Positions 44,334 to 53,469 of a stretch of DNA of 64,000 bases are shown in pieces. Position 1 is the stretch's first letter. Each line of letters starts with the position of its first letter. The notes under the pieces were generated by a model. That model saw nothing but the letters and a program-made list of their open reading frames with translations, ran no database searches and was not told the DNA's origin. A program made the translations under genes and the position numbers. The DNA is taken from the NCBI RefSeq assembly GCF_024756255.1, contig NZ_JANUHB010000002.1, positions 124,001-188,000 of the forward strand. Reading direction: 5' to 3'. The DNA comes from Massilia agilis (GTDB taxonomy: Bacteria; Pseudomonadota; Gammaproteobacteria; Burkholderiales; Burkholderiaceae_D).

Positions 44334-46586
44334 ATGAAATTTCGTTTCCCGATCGTCATCATTGACGAGGATTTCCGTTCCGAGAACACGTCCGGCCTGG
44401 GCATCCGCGCGCTGGCCGCGGCGATGGAAAAGGAAGGCATGGAAGTGCTGGGCCTGACCAGCTACGGCGACCTGTCGCAGTTCGCCCAGCAGCAGTCGCG
44501 CGCCGCTGCCTTCGTGCTGTCGATCGACGACGAGGAATTCGGCGAAGGCTCGCCCGAGGAGACCAATTTCGCCCTGGCCGCCCTGCGCGCCTTCGTCGAG
44601 GAGATCCGATACAAGAACTCGGACATCCCGATCTACATCTACGGCGAGACCCGCACCAGCCGCCACCTGCCGAACGACATCCTGAAGGAGCTGCACGGCT
44701 TCATCCACATGTTCGAGGACACGCCGGAGTTCCAGGCACGCCACATCATCCGCGAAGCGAAAGCCTACCTGGACAGCCTGGCGCCGCCGTTCTTCCGCGC
44801 GCTGGTCAACTACGCCAACGACGGCTCGTACTCGTGGCACTGCCCGGGCCACTCGGGCGGCGTGGCCTTCCTGAAGTCGCCGATCGGCCAGATGTTCCAC
44901 CAGTTCTTCGGCGAGAACATGCTGCGCGCCGACGTGTGCAACGCGGTCGAGGAACTGGGCCAGCTGCTCGACCACACCGGCCCGGTCGCGCGCTCGGAGC
45001 GCAACGCCGCGCGCATCTACAACGCCGACCACTGCTACTTCGTCACCAACGGCACCTCGACCTCGAACAAGATGGTCTGGCACTCCACGGTGGCGCCGGG
45101 CGACATCGTGGTGGTGGACCGCAACTGCCACAAGTCGATCCTGCACTCGATCATCATGTGCGGCGCGATCCCTGTGTTCCTGATGCCGACCAGGAACCAC
45201 CTGGGCATCATCGGCCCGATCCCGCTGGAAGAATTCAGCCCCGAATCGATCCGCCGCAAGATCGAGGCCAACCCGTTCGCGCGCGAAGCGAAGAACAAGA
45301 AGCCGCGTATCCTCACCATCACCCAATCGACCTATGACGGCGTGGTGTACAACGTCGAGGTGCTGCGCGAGCTGCTGGACGGCGAGATCGACACCCTGCA
45401 CTTCGACGAAGCCTGGCTGCCGCACGCGACCTTCCACGACTTCTACAAGAACATGCACGCGATCGGCAACGACCGCCCGCGCCCGAAGCAGTCGATGATC
45501 TTCTCGACCCAGTCCACCCACAAGCTGCTGGCCGGCCTGTCGCAGGCCTCGCAGGTGCTGGTGCGCGAGTCCGAGAGCGTGAAGCTCGACCAGGATGCCT
45601 TCAACGAGGCCTACCTGATGCACACCTCGACCTCGCCGCAGTACTCGATCATCGCCTCGTGCGACGTGGCCGCCGCGATGATGGAAGCGCCGGGCGGCAC
45701 CGCGCTGGTCGAGGAATCGATCCTGGAAGCGCTCGACTTCCGCCGCGCCATGAAGAAGGTGGACGAGGAATGGGGCCAGGACTGGTGGTTCAAGGTCTGG
45801 GGCCCGGACACCTTCAGCGAAGAAGGCATCGGCACGCAGGAAGATTGGATGATCCGCGCCGAGGACGACTGGCACGGCTTCGGGAAGCTGGCGCCGAACT
45901 TCAACATGCTCGACCCGATCAAGGCGACCGTGGTCAACCCCGGCCTGGCGCTGGACGGCAGCTTTGCCGAGACCGGCATCCCGGCCTCGATCGTGACCAA
46001 GTACCTGGCCGAACACGGCGTGATCATCGAGAAGTGCGGGCTGTACTCGTTCTTCATCATGTTCACCATCGGTATCACCAAGGGCCGCTGGAACACGCTG
46101 GTGACGGCGCTGCAGCAGTTCAAGGACGACTACGACAAGAACACCCCGATGTGGCGCGTGATGCCCGAGTTCGCGGCTGCCTTCCCGCGCTACGAGAGCT
46201 GGGGCCTGCGCGACCTGTGCCAGGCCATCCACGACTTCTACAAGCAGTATGACGTGGCGCGCCTGACCACTGAGATGTACTTGTCGGACATGGTGCCGGC
46301 GATGAAGCCGTCGGATGCGTTTGCCAAAATGGCGCACCGCGAGATCGAGCGCGTGGCGATCGACGAGCTGGAAGGCCGCATCACCGCGATCCTGCTCACG
46401 CCCTACCCGCCGGGCATTCCGCTCCTGATCCCGGGCGAGCGCTTCAACAAGACGATCGTGGACTACCTGCGCTTCGCGCGCGACTTCAACGAGCGCTTCC
46501 CGGGCTTCGAGACCGACGTCCACGGCCTGGTCAAGCGCGTGGTGGATGGCAAGCTGGGCTACTTCGTCGACTGCGTCAAACAGTAA
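44334..46586 (+). CDS. Orn/Lys/Arg decarboxylase (AdiA-like)
   Basis: The 750-residue enzyme has the N-terminal wing domain (MKFRFPIVIIDEDFRSENTSGLGIRAL), the linker, and the PLP domain with SWHCPGHSGGVAF, DTLHFDEAW (Asp358) and the PLP lysine Lys397 in STQSTHKLLAG. The C-terminal domain includes TPYPPGIPLLIPGERF. The length is nearer to biodegradative arginine decarboxylase (about 755) than to LdcC or SpeF, but the substrate is not certain. The reaction uses up protons and makes agmatine, cadaverine or putrescine. No antiporter gene is beside it, unlike in classic acid-resistance loci. Confidence 0.92.
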   Translation: MKFRFPIVIIDEDFRSENTSGLGIRALAAAMEKEGMEVLGLTSYGDLSQFAQQQSRAAAFVLSIDDEEFGEGSPEETNFALAALRAFVEEIRYKNSDIPIYIYGETRTSRHLPNDILKELHGFIHMFEDTPEFQARHIIREAKAYLDSLAPPFFRALVNYANDGSYSWHCPGHSGGVAFLKSPIGQMFHQFFGENMLRADVCNAVEELGQLLDHTGPVARSERNAARIYNADHCYFVTNGTSTSNKMVWHSTVAPGDIVVVDRNCHKSILHSIIMCGAIPVFLMPTRNHLGIIGPIPLEEFSPESIRRKIEANPFAREAKNKKPRILTITQSTYDGVVYNVEVLRELLDGEIDTLHFDEAWLPHATFHDFYKNMHAIGNDRPRPKQSMIFSTQSTHKLLAGLSQASQVLVRESESVKLDQDAFNEAYLMHTSTSPQYSIIASCDVAAAMMEAPGGTALVEESILEALDFRRAMKKVDEEWGQDWWFKVWGPDTFSEEGIGTQEDWMIRAEDDWHGFGKLAPNFNMLDPIKATVVNPGLALDGSFAETGIPASIVTKYLAEHGVIIEKCGLYSFFIMFTIGITKGRWNTLVTALQQFKDDYDKNTPMWRVMPEFAAAFPRYESWGLRDLCQAIHDFYKQYDVARLTTEMYLSDMVPAMKPSDAFAKMAHREIERVAIDELEGRITAILLTPYPPGIPLLIPGERFNKTIVDYLRFARDFNERFPGFETDVHGLVKRVVDGKLGYFVDCVKQ

Positions 46587-46594
46587 TCGGCGTC

Positions 46595-46669
46595 GTAGGG
46601 TGGGCACCTGTGCCCACGCGGTGATACGCGCCGCGTAACCACCCGCGTGGGCTCGAGAGCCCACCCTAC
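46595..46669. repeat. Palindromic intergenic repeat, GTAGGGTGGGC family, copy 4 (two different hairpins)
   Basis: Bounded by GTAGGG and CCCTAC like copies 1 and 2. The left hairpin is GTGGGCAC / GTGCCCAC, while the right is GTGGGCTC / GAGCCCAC. One element thus combines two inner-stem types. It lies between the convergent decarboxylase and dcd genes, just before a terminator. Confidence 0.85.
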
Positions 46670-46683
46670 GGGCTGCGTCAAAC

Positions 46684-46713
46684 AAAAAAAGGAGCCGGCC
46701 AGGCTCCTTTTTT
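46684..46713. terminator. Bidirectional rho-independent terminator between the decarboxylase and dcd genes
   Basis: Seven A, then GGAGCC, a 5-base loop, GGCTCC, then six T. The stem with A and T tracts on the two sides works in both directions, fitting its position between convergent genes. Confidence 0.88.
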
Positions 46714-46744
46714 CATCCTGCGGCGCCCTGCCGCATAAAACGTA

Positions 46745-47311
46745 TCAAGCCTTCGGCAGCGTCACGCCATGCTGGCCTTGGTACTTGCCGCCGCGGTCCT
46801 TGTACGAGGTTTCGCAAATCTCGTCGCTTTCGAAGAACAGCACCTGCGCGCAGCCTTCGCCGGCATAGATCTTTGCCGGCAGCGGCGTGGTGTTCGAAAA
46901 CTCCAGCGTCACATAGCCTTCCCACTCCGGCTCGAACGGCGTCACGTTGACGATGATGCCGCAGCGCGCGTACGTCGATTTGCCCAGGCAGACCGTCAGC
47001 ACATTGCGCGGAATGCGGAAGTACTCGATGGTGCGCGCCAGCGCGAACGAGTTCGGGGGGATGATGCACACGTCGCTCTTCACATCGACGAACGAGTTCG
47101 AGTCGAAATTCTTCGGATCGACGATGGTGCTGTTGATGTTCGTGAAAACCTTGAATTCGTCGGCGCAGCGGATATCGTAGCCGTACGAGGAGGTGCCGTA
47201 GGAAATGATGCGGCGGCCATCGGCCTCGCGCACCTGGCCCGGCGAAAACGGCGCGATCATGCCGTGTTCGAGTGCCATCCGGCGGATCCATTTGTCGCTT
47301 TTAATAGTCAT
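46745..47311 (-). CDS. dcd: dCTP deaminase
   Basis: The 188-residue protein is a trimeric dUTPase-fold enzyme. It has [16 protein letters not shown], the catalytic region [31 protein letters not shown] with Ser-Arg and the later Glu in [17 protein letters not shown], and the C-terminal [15 protein letters not shown] that closes over the substrate. It turns dCTP into dUTP, which feeds dTMP synthesis by way of dUTPase and ThyA. It appears to be transcribed alone, convergent with the decarboxylase gene. Confidence 0.97.
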   Translation of the reverse strand: MTIKSDKWIRRMALEHGMIAPFSPGQVREADGRRIISYGTSSYGYDIRCADEFKVFTNINSTIVDPKNFDSNSFVDVKSDVCIIPPNSFALARTIEYFRIPRNVLTVCLGKSTYARCGIIVNVTPFEPEWEGYVTLEFSNTTPLPAKIYAGEGCAQVLFFESDEICETSYKDRGGKYQGQHGVTLPKA

Positions 47312-47381
47312 CGGGACGTCCTGGGAGAGCGGTAAATCCCCGCGATTTTACGCGAAAAAGCAGCCTGCGGCGTAAAAGTCT

Positions 47382-48179
47382 TTACGATCGGCCGAGCAAC
47401 CGGGCGACCATCCGTTCGGTCTCGCGCGCCGCGACCAGGGGCGACTCCATGGGGTACAGGTGTCCGCCTTCGATCATCGCGATGTTCGCGCCAACCAGCC
47501 TGCGCGTAGAGCCCAGGCCCGCCTGCCGCATCTCTTCCGAGCGCGTGCCGCCGATGAAGCCTACCGGCACCGGGAACGGCTTCTTCAGCAGCGCGCCCAT
47601 GTCATGCGGGAGCGTGTTGTAGATGTCGGTTTCGACTTCCCGGCTAAAGCGCAGCTGTACGCCCTCCGGGTGCGGCACCAGGCCGTTGTCCAGGTAGTCC
47701 GCCAGCACGCCCGGCGCCCACGCAGCGAACACCTGCTTCGATGCGAAGTGCTGGTACGCGGCTGCCGCATCCGGCCAGACCGTGCGGCGGCGCTCCGAGA
47801 AGCGCGCGGGCGAGAGCTTGTTGGCCCAGCCGCGCAGCTTGGCAAGGCGCCACAGCACGGCGCGCCAGCCGGCGACCACCGGCGAATCGAGCATGACCAC
47901 GCAGCGGGCCAGGTCCGGCCGCTGGGCCGCCGCCAACAGGCTCAGGATGCCGCCCAGCGAATGCCCGACCAGGATCGCCGGCCGCCCGTGCTGTTCGAGT
48001 TGCGCGACCAGTTCCGCCGTCAGCGCGCGCCAGCCGTCGTCCACCGGGTACTGTGGGTCGTGGCCGTGCATGTCGAACGCACGCACGTCGAACTGCCCGT
48101 CCAGGGCGTCGAACAGTTGGCGATAGGTGCCGGCCGGGTAGCTGTTGGCGTGGCTGAAATGGAGCAGCGGCTTGGTCAT
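47382..48179 (-). CDS. Alpha/beta hydrolase
   Basis: The 265-residue protein has LLHFSHANSYPAGTYRQLFDAL as the oxyanion region, AFDMHGHD, the nucleophile elbow VGHSLGG, an acid probably in the PVGFIGGTRSEEMR segment, and the base in EGGHLYPMESP. It has no signal peptide. The opening SHANSYPAGTY is shared by a subgroup of uncharacterised bacterial hydrolases. The start at 48179 is the ATG after which the fold begins; the in-frame ATG at 48200 adds seven residues. It lies 69 bp downstream of comEC and may be expressed with it. Confidence 0.85.
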   Translation of the reverse strand: MTKPLLHFSHANSYPAGTYRQLFDALDGQFDVRAFDMHGHDPQYPVDDGWRALTAELVAQLEQHGRPAILVGHSLGGILSLLAAAQRPDLARCVVMLDSPVVAGWRAVLWRLAKLRGWANKLSPARFSERRRTVWPDAAAAYQHFASKQVFAAWAPGVLADYLDNGLVPHPEGVQLRFSREVETDIYNTLPHDMGALLKKPFPVPVGFIGGTRSEEMRQAGLGSTRRLVGANIAMIEGGHLYPMESPLVAARETERMVARLLGRS

Positions 48180-48248
48180 GGATACTGGTGCCAAAAACAC
48201 AAGTGGCCATTCTAATGCGAGATTCCGCGTGCGATTAGAGGGAAGCCA

Positions 48249-50606
48249 CTACGGGCTGTCGTACCAGTAGCGGCGGTGCTCGCGCCGGTATTCGCGCACC
48301 GTCACCTGATCGCCAAAGTCGAGCATGACGGCGCCGGATTCGTCGGTGCGCAAGCGCCGGATGCCCATGACGCCGTAGCGCTCGAACACCTGCTGTTTGG
48401 GGTGATGGTAACGATTGCGATAGCCCACCTGGAACAGGCCGATCGAAGGGTGCACCGCCTCCAGGAACGGCGCCGTCGACGAGGTGCCGCTGCCGTGATG
48501 CGGCGCGAGCAGCACATCCGCCGCGAGCATCCCCGCCGCACGCGACACAAGCGCTGCCTCCTGCGCCGCTTCGATATCCCCGGCCATGAGCAGGCTGCGG
48601 CGCTGCCCTGCGATCCGCAACGTGCAGCTGCGCGCGTTCGATTTCAGGCCGGTGTCGGCATAGCTTGCTGCGCTGGGCTGCAGCATCTGGAACTCGATGC
48701 CGTCCCAGTTCCAGCGCTGCCCCGCCGCGCAGTGCACATGATGTGGCGCCGCCCGCGCGATGGCGCTGCCCGCCGAGAGCGACGATGCGACCCAGCCAAA
48801 GCGCACTGCCTGCAGCAACGCCAGTGCTCCGCCCGAATGGTCGGTGTCGCTGTGCGAGACCACCATCGCATCGATCGCACCGATGCCGCGCGCGCGCAGG
48901 TAGGGAGCGATCACACGGTTGCCACCGTTCGCATCGAGCGCGTAGGCCGGGCCGGTATCGTAGAGCAGCCGGTGGTGCTGCGTCTCGACCAGCAGGGCCA
49001 TCCCCTGTCCCACGTCGAAGGCCGTGACGCTGAACTCGCCGGCGCCGGGATGCGTGGGGACCTGCGCGAGCAACGGCAGCCAGGCGCACGCGCCGGCCCA
49101 GCGGTGCGGCCAGCCGCGCGGGGCCAGCATCCACAGCGTTCCTGCGAGCGCCAGGCCGAACAGCCAGGCCGGCGGCTGCGGCGCCGTCCACACGGCAAGC
49201 GGCTGCGCGCCAAGCCAGGACAGCATGCGCGCGAGCAGCTCGACGGCTACGTGCGCGAGGACCAGAAGCCACCCGCACAGCGGCTCGGGCAGCAGCGCGC
49301 CCGCGAGCGACAGCGGCGTCACCACGAAGCTCACGAGCGGAATGGCCACCGCATTGGCCAACGGGCTGACCAGCGACACCTGTCCGAACAGCAGCATCGT
49401 CAGCGGCACCAGGCCAAGCGTCACCGCAAACTGGGTACGCAAGGCAGCACGCAGCGCGCCGCGCCAGCCCGTCTCCGGTTCTCCGATGCGGCCCACGCTG
49501 GCGTACAGGATCACGGCCACCGCGCCGAACGACAGCCAGAACCCGGGCCACAGCATCGCCCACGGATCGAGCAGCACGACCACGCCAAGGGCCGCGCACA
49601 GCACGTGCGACACGCTAGCGATGCGGCCGAACCACAGCGCGAGCGCCACCACCGCCAGCATGTAGAGCGTGCGCTGCGCGGGTACGCCGAAGCCGGCGAG
49701 CAGCACATACAGCAGCGCGACGGCGGCGCCTGCCACTGCCGCCACCTTCTGTGCCGGCAGCAGCAGCGGCAGCTGCGCGCGCGTGAAGAACGACCTGCGC
49801 CACAATGCCGCGACCCCGAGCGCAAACAAGCCCGCGACCATCGTGATGTGCAAGCCCGAAATGGAGATCAGGTGACTGATGCCGGTGCGGTTGAAGACGA
49901 CCCAGTCGGACTGGTCGATGCCGCGCTGGTCGCCAATGACGAGCGCCACGATGACGCCAGCGTATTCCTTGCCCGGCAGTGCGCGCAAGATGCGTCCGCG
50001 CAGGGCGAAGCGCGCACGCTCGACCGCGTTGTCCGGCGTGGCAACGAAGGCATCCAGCCGCCGGTTGGCCTCGCCCGACGGGCGCACATAGCCGGTGGCG
50101 CGTACGCCCTGCTCCAGCAGCCAGGCCTCGTAGTCGAAGCCGTACGGATTGGCGTTCCCGTGCGGCCGCTGCAGGCGCACGGTGAGCCGCCAGCGCTCGC
50201 CGGGCAGCACCTCGGCCGCGTTCCCGCCGCGCAGGCCGTCATACCACGACAGCGCCACGAGCGGCGGCACCCGCGGCCCGCTACCCTCGGTGCGCTCGAC
50301 CCTGAAGTTGAAGCGTACGCCCTGCTCGAACCGATTCGGCAGGCTGTCGACGGTGCCAACGACCGTGAAGTCACGCCCCTCCTCCTCGTGCGCGAGCCCG
50401 CTGCCCAGCGCCAGTCCGGCAACCAGCGCCGCCCAGCAAAAGCCCAGGAGCGCGCCAGCCAATGCTGCACGCAGCGGACCGCGCAGTGCGACGGCCAGCA
50501 CAAGCGCCAGCGCCATGCAAGCCGCCAGAATGGCATGGCCTGGCAGGTCCGCGCAGGTCTGCAGCAGCCATGCGCCCGCGACAAAACCGAGGATCGCACA
50601 GCGCAT
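48249..50606 (-). CDS. comEC: DNA-uptake channel protein ComEC/Rec2
   Basis: The 785-residue protein has the three ComEC parts. An N-terminal OB-like DUF4131 region (about 50-190) follows two or three membrane segments. The Competence domain with several membrane helices is at about 210-480 (ISHLISISGLHITMVAGL; AGFGVPAQRTLYMLAVV). The C-terminal metallo-beta-lactamase domain is at about 500-750 (FDVGQGMALLVE, VVSHSDTDHSGGALALL, LLAPHHGSG). It forms the inner-membrane channel that carries single-stranded DNA into the cytoplasm during natural transformation. The nuclease-like motif is intact. It starts 43 bp after the last T6SS immunity gene. Confidence 0.94.
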   Translation of the reverse strand: MRCAILGFVAGAWLLQTCADLPGHAILAACMALALVLAVALRGPLRAALAGALLGFCWAALVAGLALGSGLAHEEEGRDFTVVGTVDSLPNRFEQGVRFNFRVERTEGSGPRVPPLVALSWYDGLRGGNAAEVLPGERWRLTVRLQRPHGNANPYGFDYEAWLLEQGVRATGYVRPSGEANRRLDAFVATPDNAVERARFALRGRILRALPGKEYAGVIVALVIGDQRGIDQSDWVVFNRTGISHLISISGLHITMVAGLFALGVAALWRRSFFTRAQLPLLLPAQKVAAVAGAAVALLYVLLAGFGVPAQRTLYMLAVVALALWFGRIASVSHVLCAALGVVVLLDPWAMLWPGFWLSFGAVAVILYASVGRIGEPETGWRGALRAALRTQFAVTLGLVPLTMLLFGQVSLVSPLANAVAIPLVSFVVTPLSLAGALLPEPLCGWLLVLAHVAVELLARMLSWLGAQPLAVWTAPQPPAWLFGLALAGTLWMLAPRGWPHRWAGACAWLPLLAQVPTHPGAGEFSVTAFDVGQGMALLVETQHHRLLYDTGPAYALDANGGNRVIAPYLRARGIGAIDAMVVSHSDTDHSGGALALLQAVRFGWVASSLSAGSAIARAAPHHVHCAAGQRWNWDGIEFQMLQPSAASYADTGLKSNARSCTLRIAGQRRSLLMAGDIEAAQEAALVSRAAGMLAADVLLAPHHGSGTSSTAPFLEAVHPSIGLFQVGYRNRYHHPKQQVFERYGVMGIRRLRTDESGAVMLDFGDQVTVREYRREHRRYWYDSP

Positions 50607-50649
50607 CAGTCCTCCGTTCCGCTACAAGCGCACCGGAGCAGCCGCCAGT

Positions 50650-51747
50650 TCAAGGCTGACCGGAAGCGAGGGCGTCCGCGGGCAGCTTGCTGGCTGGCGC
50701 CGACGGTCGCAGGCGAATGCTCGAGGAAATCGCGTCCCATAGCTCCAGCACGCTGTCTTGCGCAAGGCTGGATTGCACGGGCTTGCCACCCGCGCGCGGA
50801 TTGCGCCCGGTCTCCATTTCCAGGTGCAGGAATGGGGCATGGACATCGGTCTCGTTGCCCGCCATCTCCCAGTCCAGGCCGAATCCCGTGCTCAAGTTCA
50901 GCTCGGTCACCTTGACCGCCACCTCCTCCCCGGCCAGTCCATTGATCGATCGCTTTCCTTCCCGCAAGGTCTTGAAGGCAGCGCGCATCCACAGCGGTTC
51001 CCGCGCCGCGGCCCGCGCGCTGCGCTCCAATAGTCCGTGGCGCGGCTTGGTGCCCGCCATCGTCGAAAATGCGATGACCACATCAGGATGGCCGGGAATG
51101 TCCACGAAGATGCTGGTGCTTTCGCCCTGGTCGGCCGCCAGCGGATCGACAAACATTCCCTCGCCAAAACAGAAGCCCGGCTCGGCGGGAATGACGCCGG
51201 GGGCGACGCGCCGCAGCTGGCGGATCAGCTTTGGCAGGTTCTCGATCAGTTGCGGGTTGTAATCGTCCGCGATCACGGCAAAGCTCAGGCCATCGGCATG
51301 CACGTGCGCTTCGAGCGCAACGCCTTCCAGCACCTGGCGCTTGCCATAGTCCATCGTGTAGCTTGCGTTGCGGCCGAAGACGAACATCTTGCCGTCGAAG
51401 CCGTTAACATGGATCCGTGTCGCCGATTCCAGGTTCTGGCGCCGCAGCTCGTTCGGCTTGGCTTCGATCTCGGCCTGGCGTGCCGCGACGCGGGTACGGA
51501 ATGCGTCGCTTGTCTCGGGAAACGCGTTGACGTGAAAGCCATCGATGAAGGTTTGGCTGCGTGACAGCCGCATGCCTTCCGGCAGGTCGATCAGGAAGCG
51601 GCCAACGCAAACCGTCTTCGTTTCGCCGGCAAGCAGCGCCTCCTGATGCCCTCCGGACCGCCGCGGCAAGGCGAAGACGGCGCCGAGTAGCAAGCCAAGC
51701 AAGAATAGCGAACCCAATACCTTCGTCAGTCGCTTCGCGGCTATCAC
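50650..51747 (-). CDS. Tli4-type T6SS lipase immunity protein (paralogue 2)
   Basis: The roughly 365-residue protein begins with one membrane segment or uncleaved signal (VLGSLFLLGLLLGAVFAL). It then follows the Tli4 plan: VCVGRFLIDLPEGMRL, QTFIDGFHV, GKMFVFGRNASYTMDY, VALEAHVHADGLSFAVIADDY, GFCFGEGMFVDPL and RNPRAGGKPVQSSLAQDSVLELWDAISSSIRLRP. Tli4 proteins sit in the periplasm and block a matching phospholipase. Its sister gene lies 24 bp upstream and shares every one of these blocks. The start is a GTG at 51747, spaced correctly after TGGAG; a GTG at 51753 is also in frame. Confidence 0.82.
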   Translation of the reverse strand: MIAAKRLTKVLGSLFLLGLLLGAVFALPRRSGGHQEALLAGETKTVCVGRFLIDLPEGMRLSRSQTFIDGFHVNAFPETSDAFRTRVAARQAEIEAKPNELRRQNLESATRIHVNGFDGKMFVFGRNASYTMDYGKRQVLEGVALEAHVHADGLSFAVIADDYNPQLIENLPKLIRQLRRVAPGVIPAEPGFCFGEGMFVDPLAADQGESTSIFVDIPGHPDVVIAFSTMAGTKPRHGLLERSARAAAREPLWMRAAFKTLREGKRSINGLAGEEVAVKVTELNLSTGFGLDWEMAGNETDVHAPFLHLEMETGRNPRAGGKPVQSSLAQDSVLELWDAISSSIRLRPSAPASKLPADALASGQP

Positions 51748-51771
51748 GCACACCTCCAGGCAAGGAGATCG

Positions 51772-53469
51772 TCAGGCTTCCGGCGGTTCCCCGGGACCAA
51801 CCCCGGGTACGTCGCCCTGCGCATCGGCATGCCGCAAAAGCTGCCAGTTGCTGCGGCGCCGGATGATTGGCGGACTGGCTGCCTTCGCAAACACGCCGGT
51901 CGGCAGCTGGAAGGTGGCAGCCGGGAGCAGCGTGCCACTGGCGAACCAGCGCGTTCCGTCCAGCGCCGCCGATTCCTCGCATCGCCACCAACCGCTTGCC
52001 GGGCACGGCTCGCCCGTCTTCACGTAAGTGCCGAGCGGCGTGTTGGCGCCGGCGCCCGCCGGCAGCACGCTGCCGGCCTGCAGCGCATCGGCGCGCGGCA
52101 CTTCCGCCTGCTCCAGATGTGGCGATGCCTGGGCGCGCGACGCCGTTCGCCGGTCGGCCAGTTTCCAGATCGTTGGCGTACTCGCCTCGAAACTTGGCTG
52201 GATGCCGCGCACTTTCTCCCAGACCGTCGGGGCGGGCAGCAATAGCGCCTGCGGCATGCGCTGCCCCTTCTTCAGGTACTGTCGCTGGCCACCCAATACC
52301 CGCACGCCATTCCCCCCTTCGCTGCACTGCCACCAGCCGCTCTGCGGGCAGGTTTCCCCGGCGCGCGCGTTCGTTCCAAGTTGCGCACCCGGGGCGGGGG
52401 TCGGCGCAGCCGGTATCGGCGTGGTGGGCCGTAACCGCACGCTCGCGGAAATCTTGTCCCACAATTGCACCAGCGCCGATTCGGTCAGGCTCGATTGCAC
52501 CGGCTTTCCGCCGGCATGGGGATTCAGGCCGGTCTGCAGCTCCAGGCTAAGCAAGGGCGCGTGCACGTCGTCTTCCTTGCCGAACATCTCCCATTCAAAG
52601 CTGAAGGTGGTGGCGAAATTGAGCTCGGTCGCCTTTTCGACCAGCTCCTCGCCACGCAAGCCATTGATGACGCGCCCGCCTTCGCGCAGGGTGCGCACGG
52701 GCAGCCGCATCAACAGCGGGAGCGACTCGTTGGCGGCGGCATTGCGCGCCAGGAGTGGCCGCGAAGGCCTTACGCCGGCGGTGGAATCGAACACGATTGC
52801 CAGGTCGGGATGTCCCGGTAGTCCGGCAAAGAGGGTCGCGCGCTCGGTCGGGTCGTGATGCGGATCCTGGACGATCGCATGGCCGACGCAAAATCCCGGC
52901 CGCGCCGGCAGCTCGTCGTCGCCACGCACGGCGATTTTTTCGAACAGTTTGAGCATGGCGCCGGCAAGCGCCGGATCGTAATTCTCTGTGCTGAAGTGGA
53001 AGCTCACGCCCTCACCGTGCAGGAATCCTTCCACCGCGACCGCCTCGACGTGGCGTTCCTTCGCGTTCTCCGTCCAGTCGGCGCGCCATCTGCCAAACAC
53101 AAACATCTTGCCGTTGAACGCCCCGCTGCGGTAAGTCTTGACCAGCTCAAGATTCTTCTTGCCGAGCTTGTTCATCTGGCCCGCGATTTCGGTTTCCCGC
53201 GCAGCCACCCGCCGCGTGAACTCGCCGTCGTCTTCCAGCCGTGTCCAGAGGTGAAAGCCGTCAATGAAGGCCGGGCCGTAGCTGACGGTGGCATTGGCGG
53301 GAAGATCGATCAGGAATCGGCCAAGACAAAATGTTTTCATCTTCTCAGTCATCTTCGCCACCCTATAGCGATCATGGATGCCTTGCATGGCCAGCACGTC
53401 GGCCATCAGGAAGAACGCCACCCCCAGCAGAACCTGTAGTGGAAGCAAAAAGCCGGAGCGACGCTTCAT
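51772..53469 (-). CDS. Tli4-type T6SS immunity protein (paralogue 1) with two C-terminal Trp-Trp/Cys repeats
   Basis: Of the 565 residues, about 1-30 form a membrane anchor and 45-350 are the Tli4-like core (FCLGRFLIDLPANATV, GKMFVFGRWRADWTE, GFCVGHAIVQDPHHD, NPHAGGKPVQSSLTE). A Pro-rich linker (351-362) leads to two units absent from the sister protein: 366-436 (GETCPQSGWWQC, then VLGGQRQYLKKGQRMPQALL) and 480-545 (GEPCPASGWWRC, then FASGTLLPAATF). Each has a Cys pair that could form a disulfide. I cannot assign this repeat. The ATG overlaps the lipase stop (ATGA), so immunity is coupled to toxin translation. Confidence 0.8.
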   Translation of the reverse strand: MKRRSGFLLPLQVLLGVAFFLMADVLAMQGIHDRYRVAKMTEKMKTFCLGRFLIDLPANATVSYGPAFIDGFHLWTRLEDDGEFTRRVAARETEIAGQMNKLGKKNLELVKTYRSGAFNGKMFVFGRWRADWTENAKERHVEAVAVEGFLHGEGVSFHFSTENYDPALAGAMLKLFEKIAVRGDDELPARPGFCVGHAIVQDPHHDPTERATLFAGLPGHPDLAIVFDSTAGVRPSRPLLARNAAANESLPLLMRLPVRTLREGGRVINGLRGEELVEKATELNFATTFSFEWEMFGKEDDVHAPLLSLELQTGLNPHAGGKPVQSSLTESALVQLWDKISASVRLRPTTPIPAAPTPAPGAQLGTNARAGETCPQSGWWQCSEGGNGVRVLGGQRQYLKKGQRMPQALLLPAPTVWEKVRGIQPSFEASTPTIWKLADRRTASRAQASPHLEQAEVPRADALQAGSVLPAGAGANTPLGTYVKTGEPCPASGWWRCEESAALDGTRWFASGTLLPAATFQLPTGVFAKAASPPIIRRRSNWQLLRHADAQGDVPGVGPGEPPEA

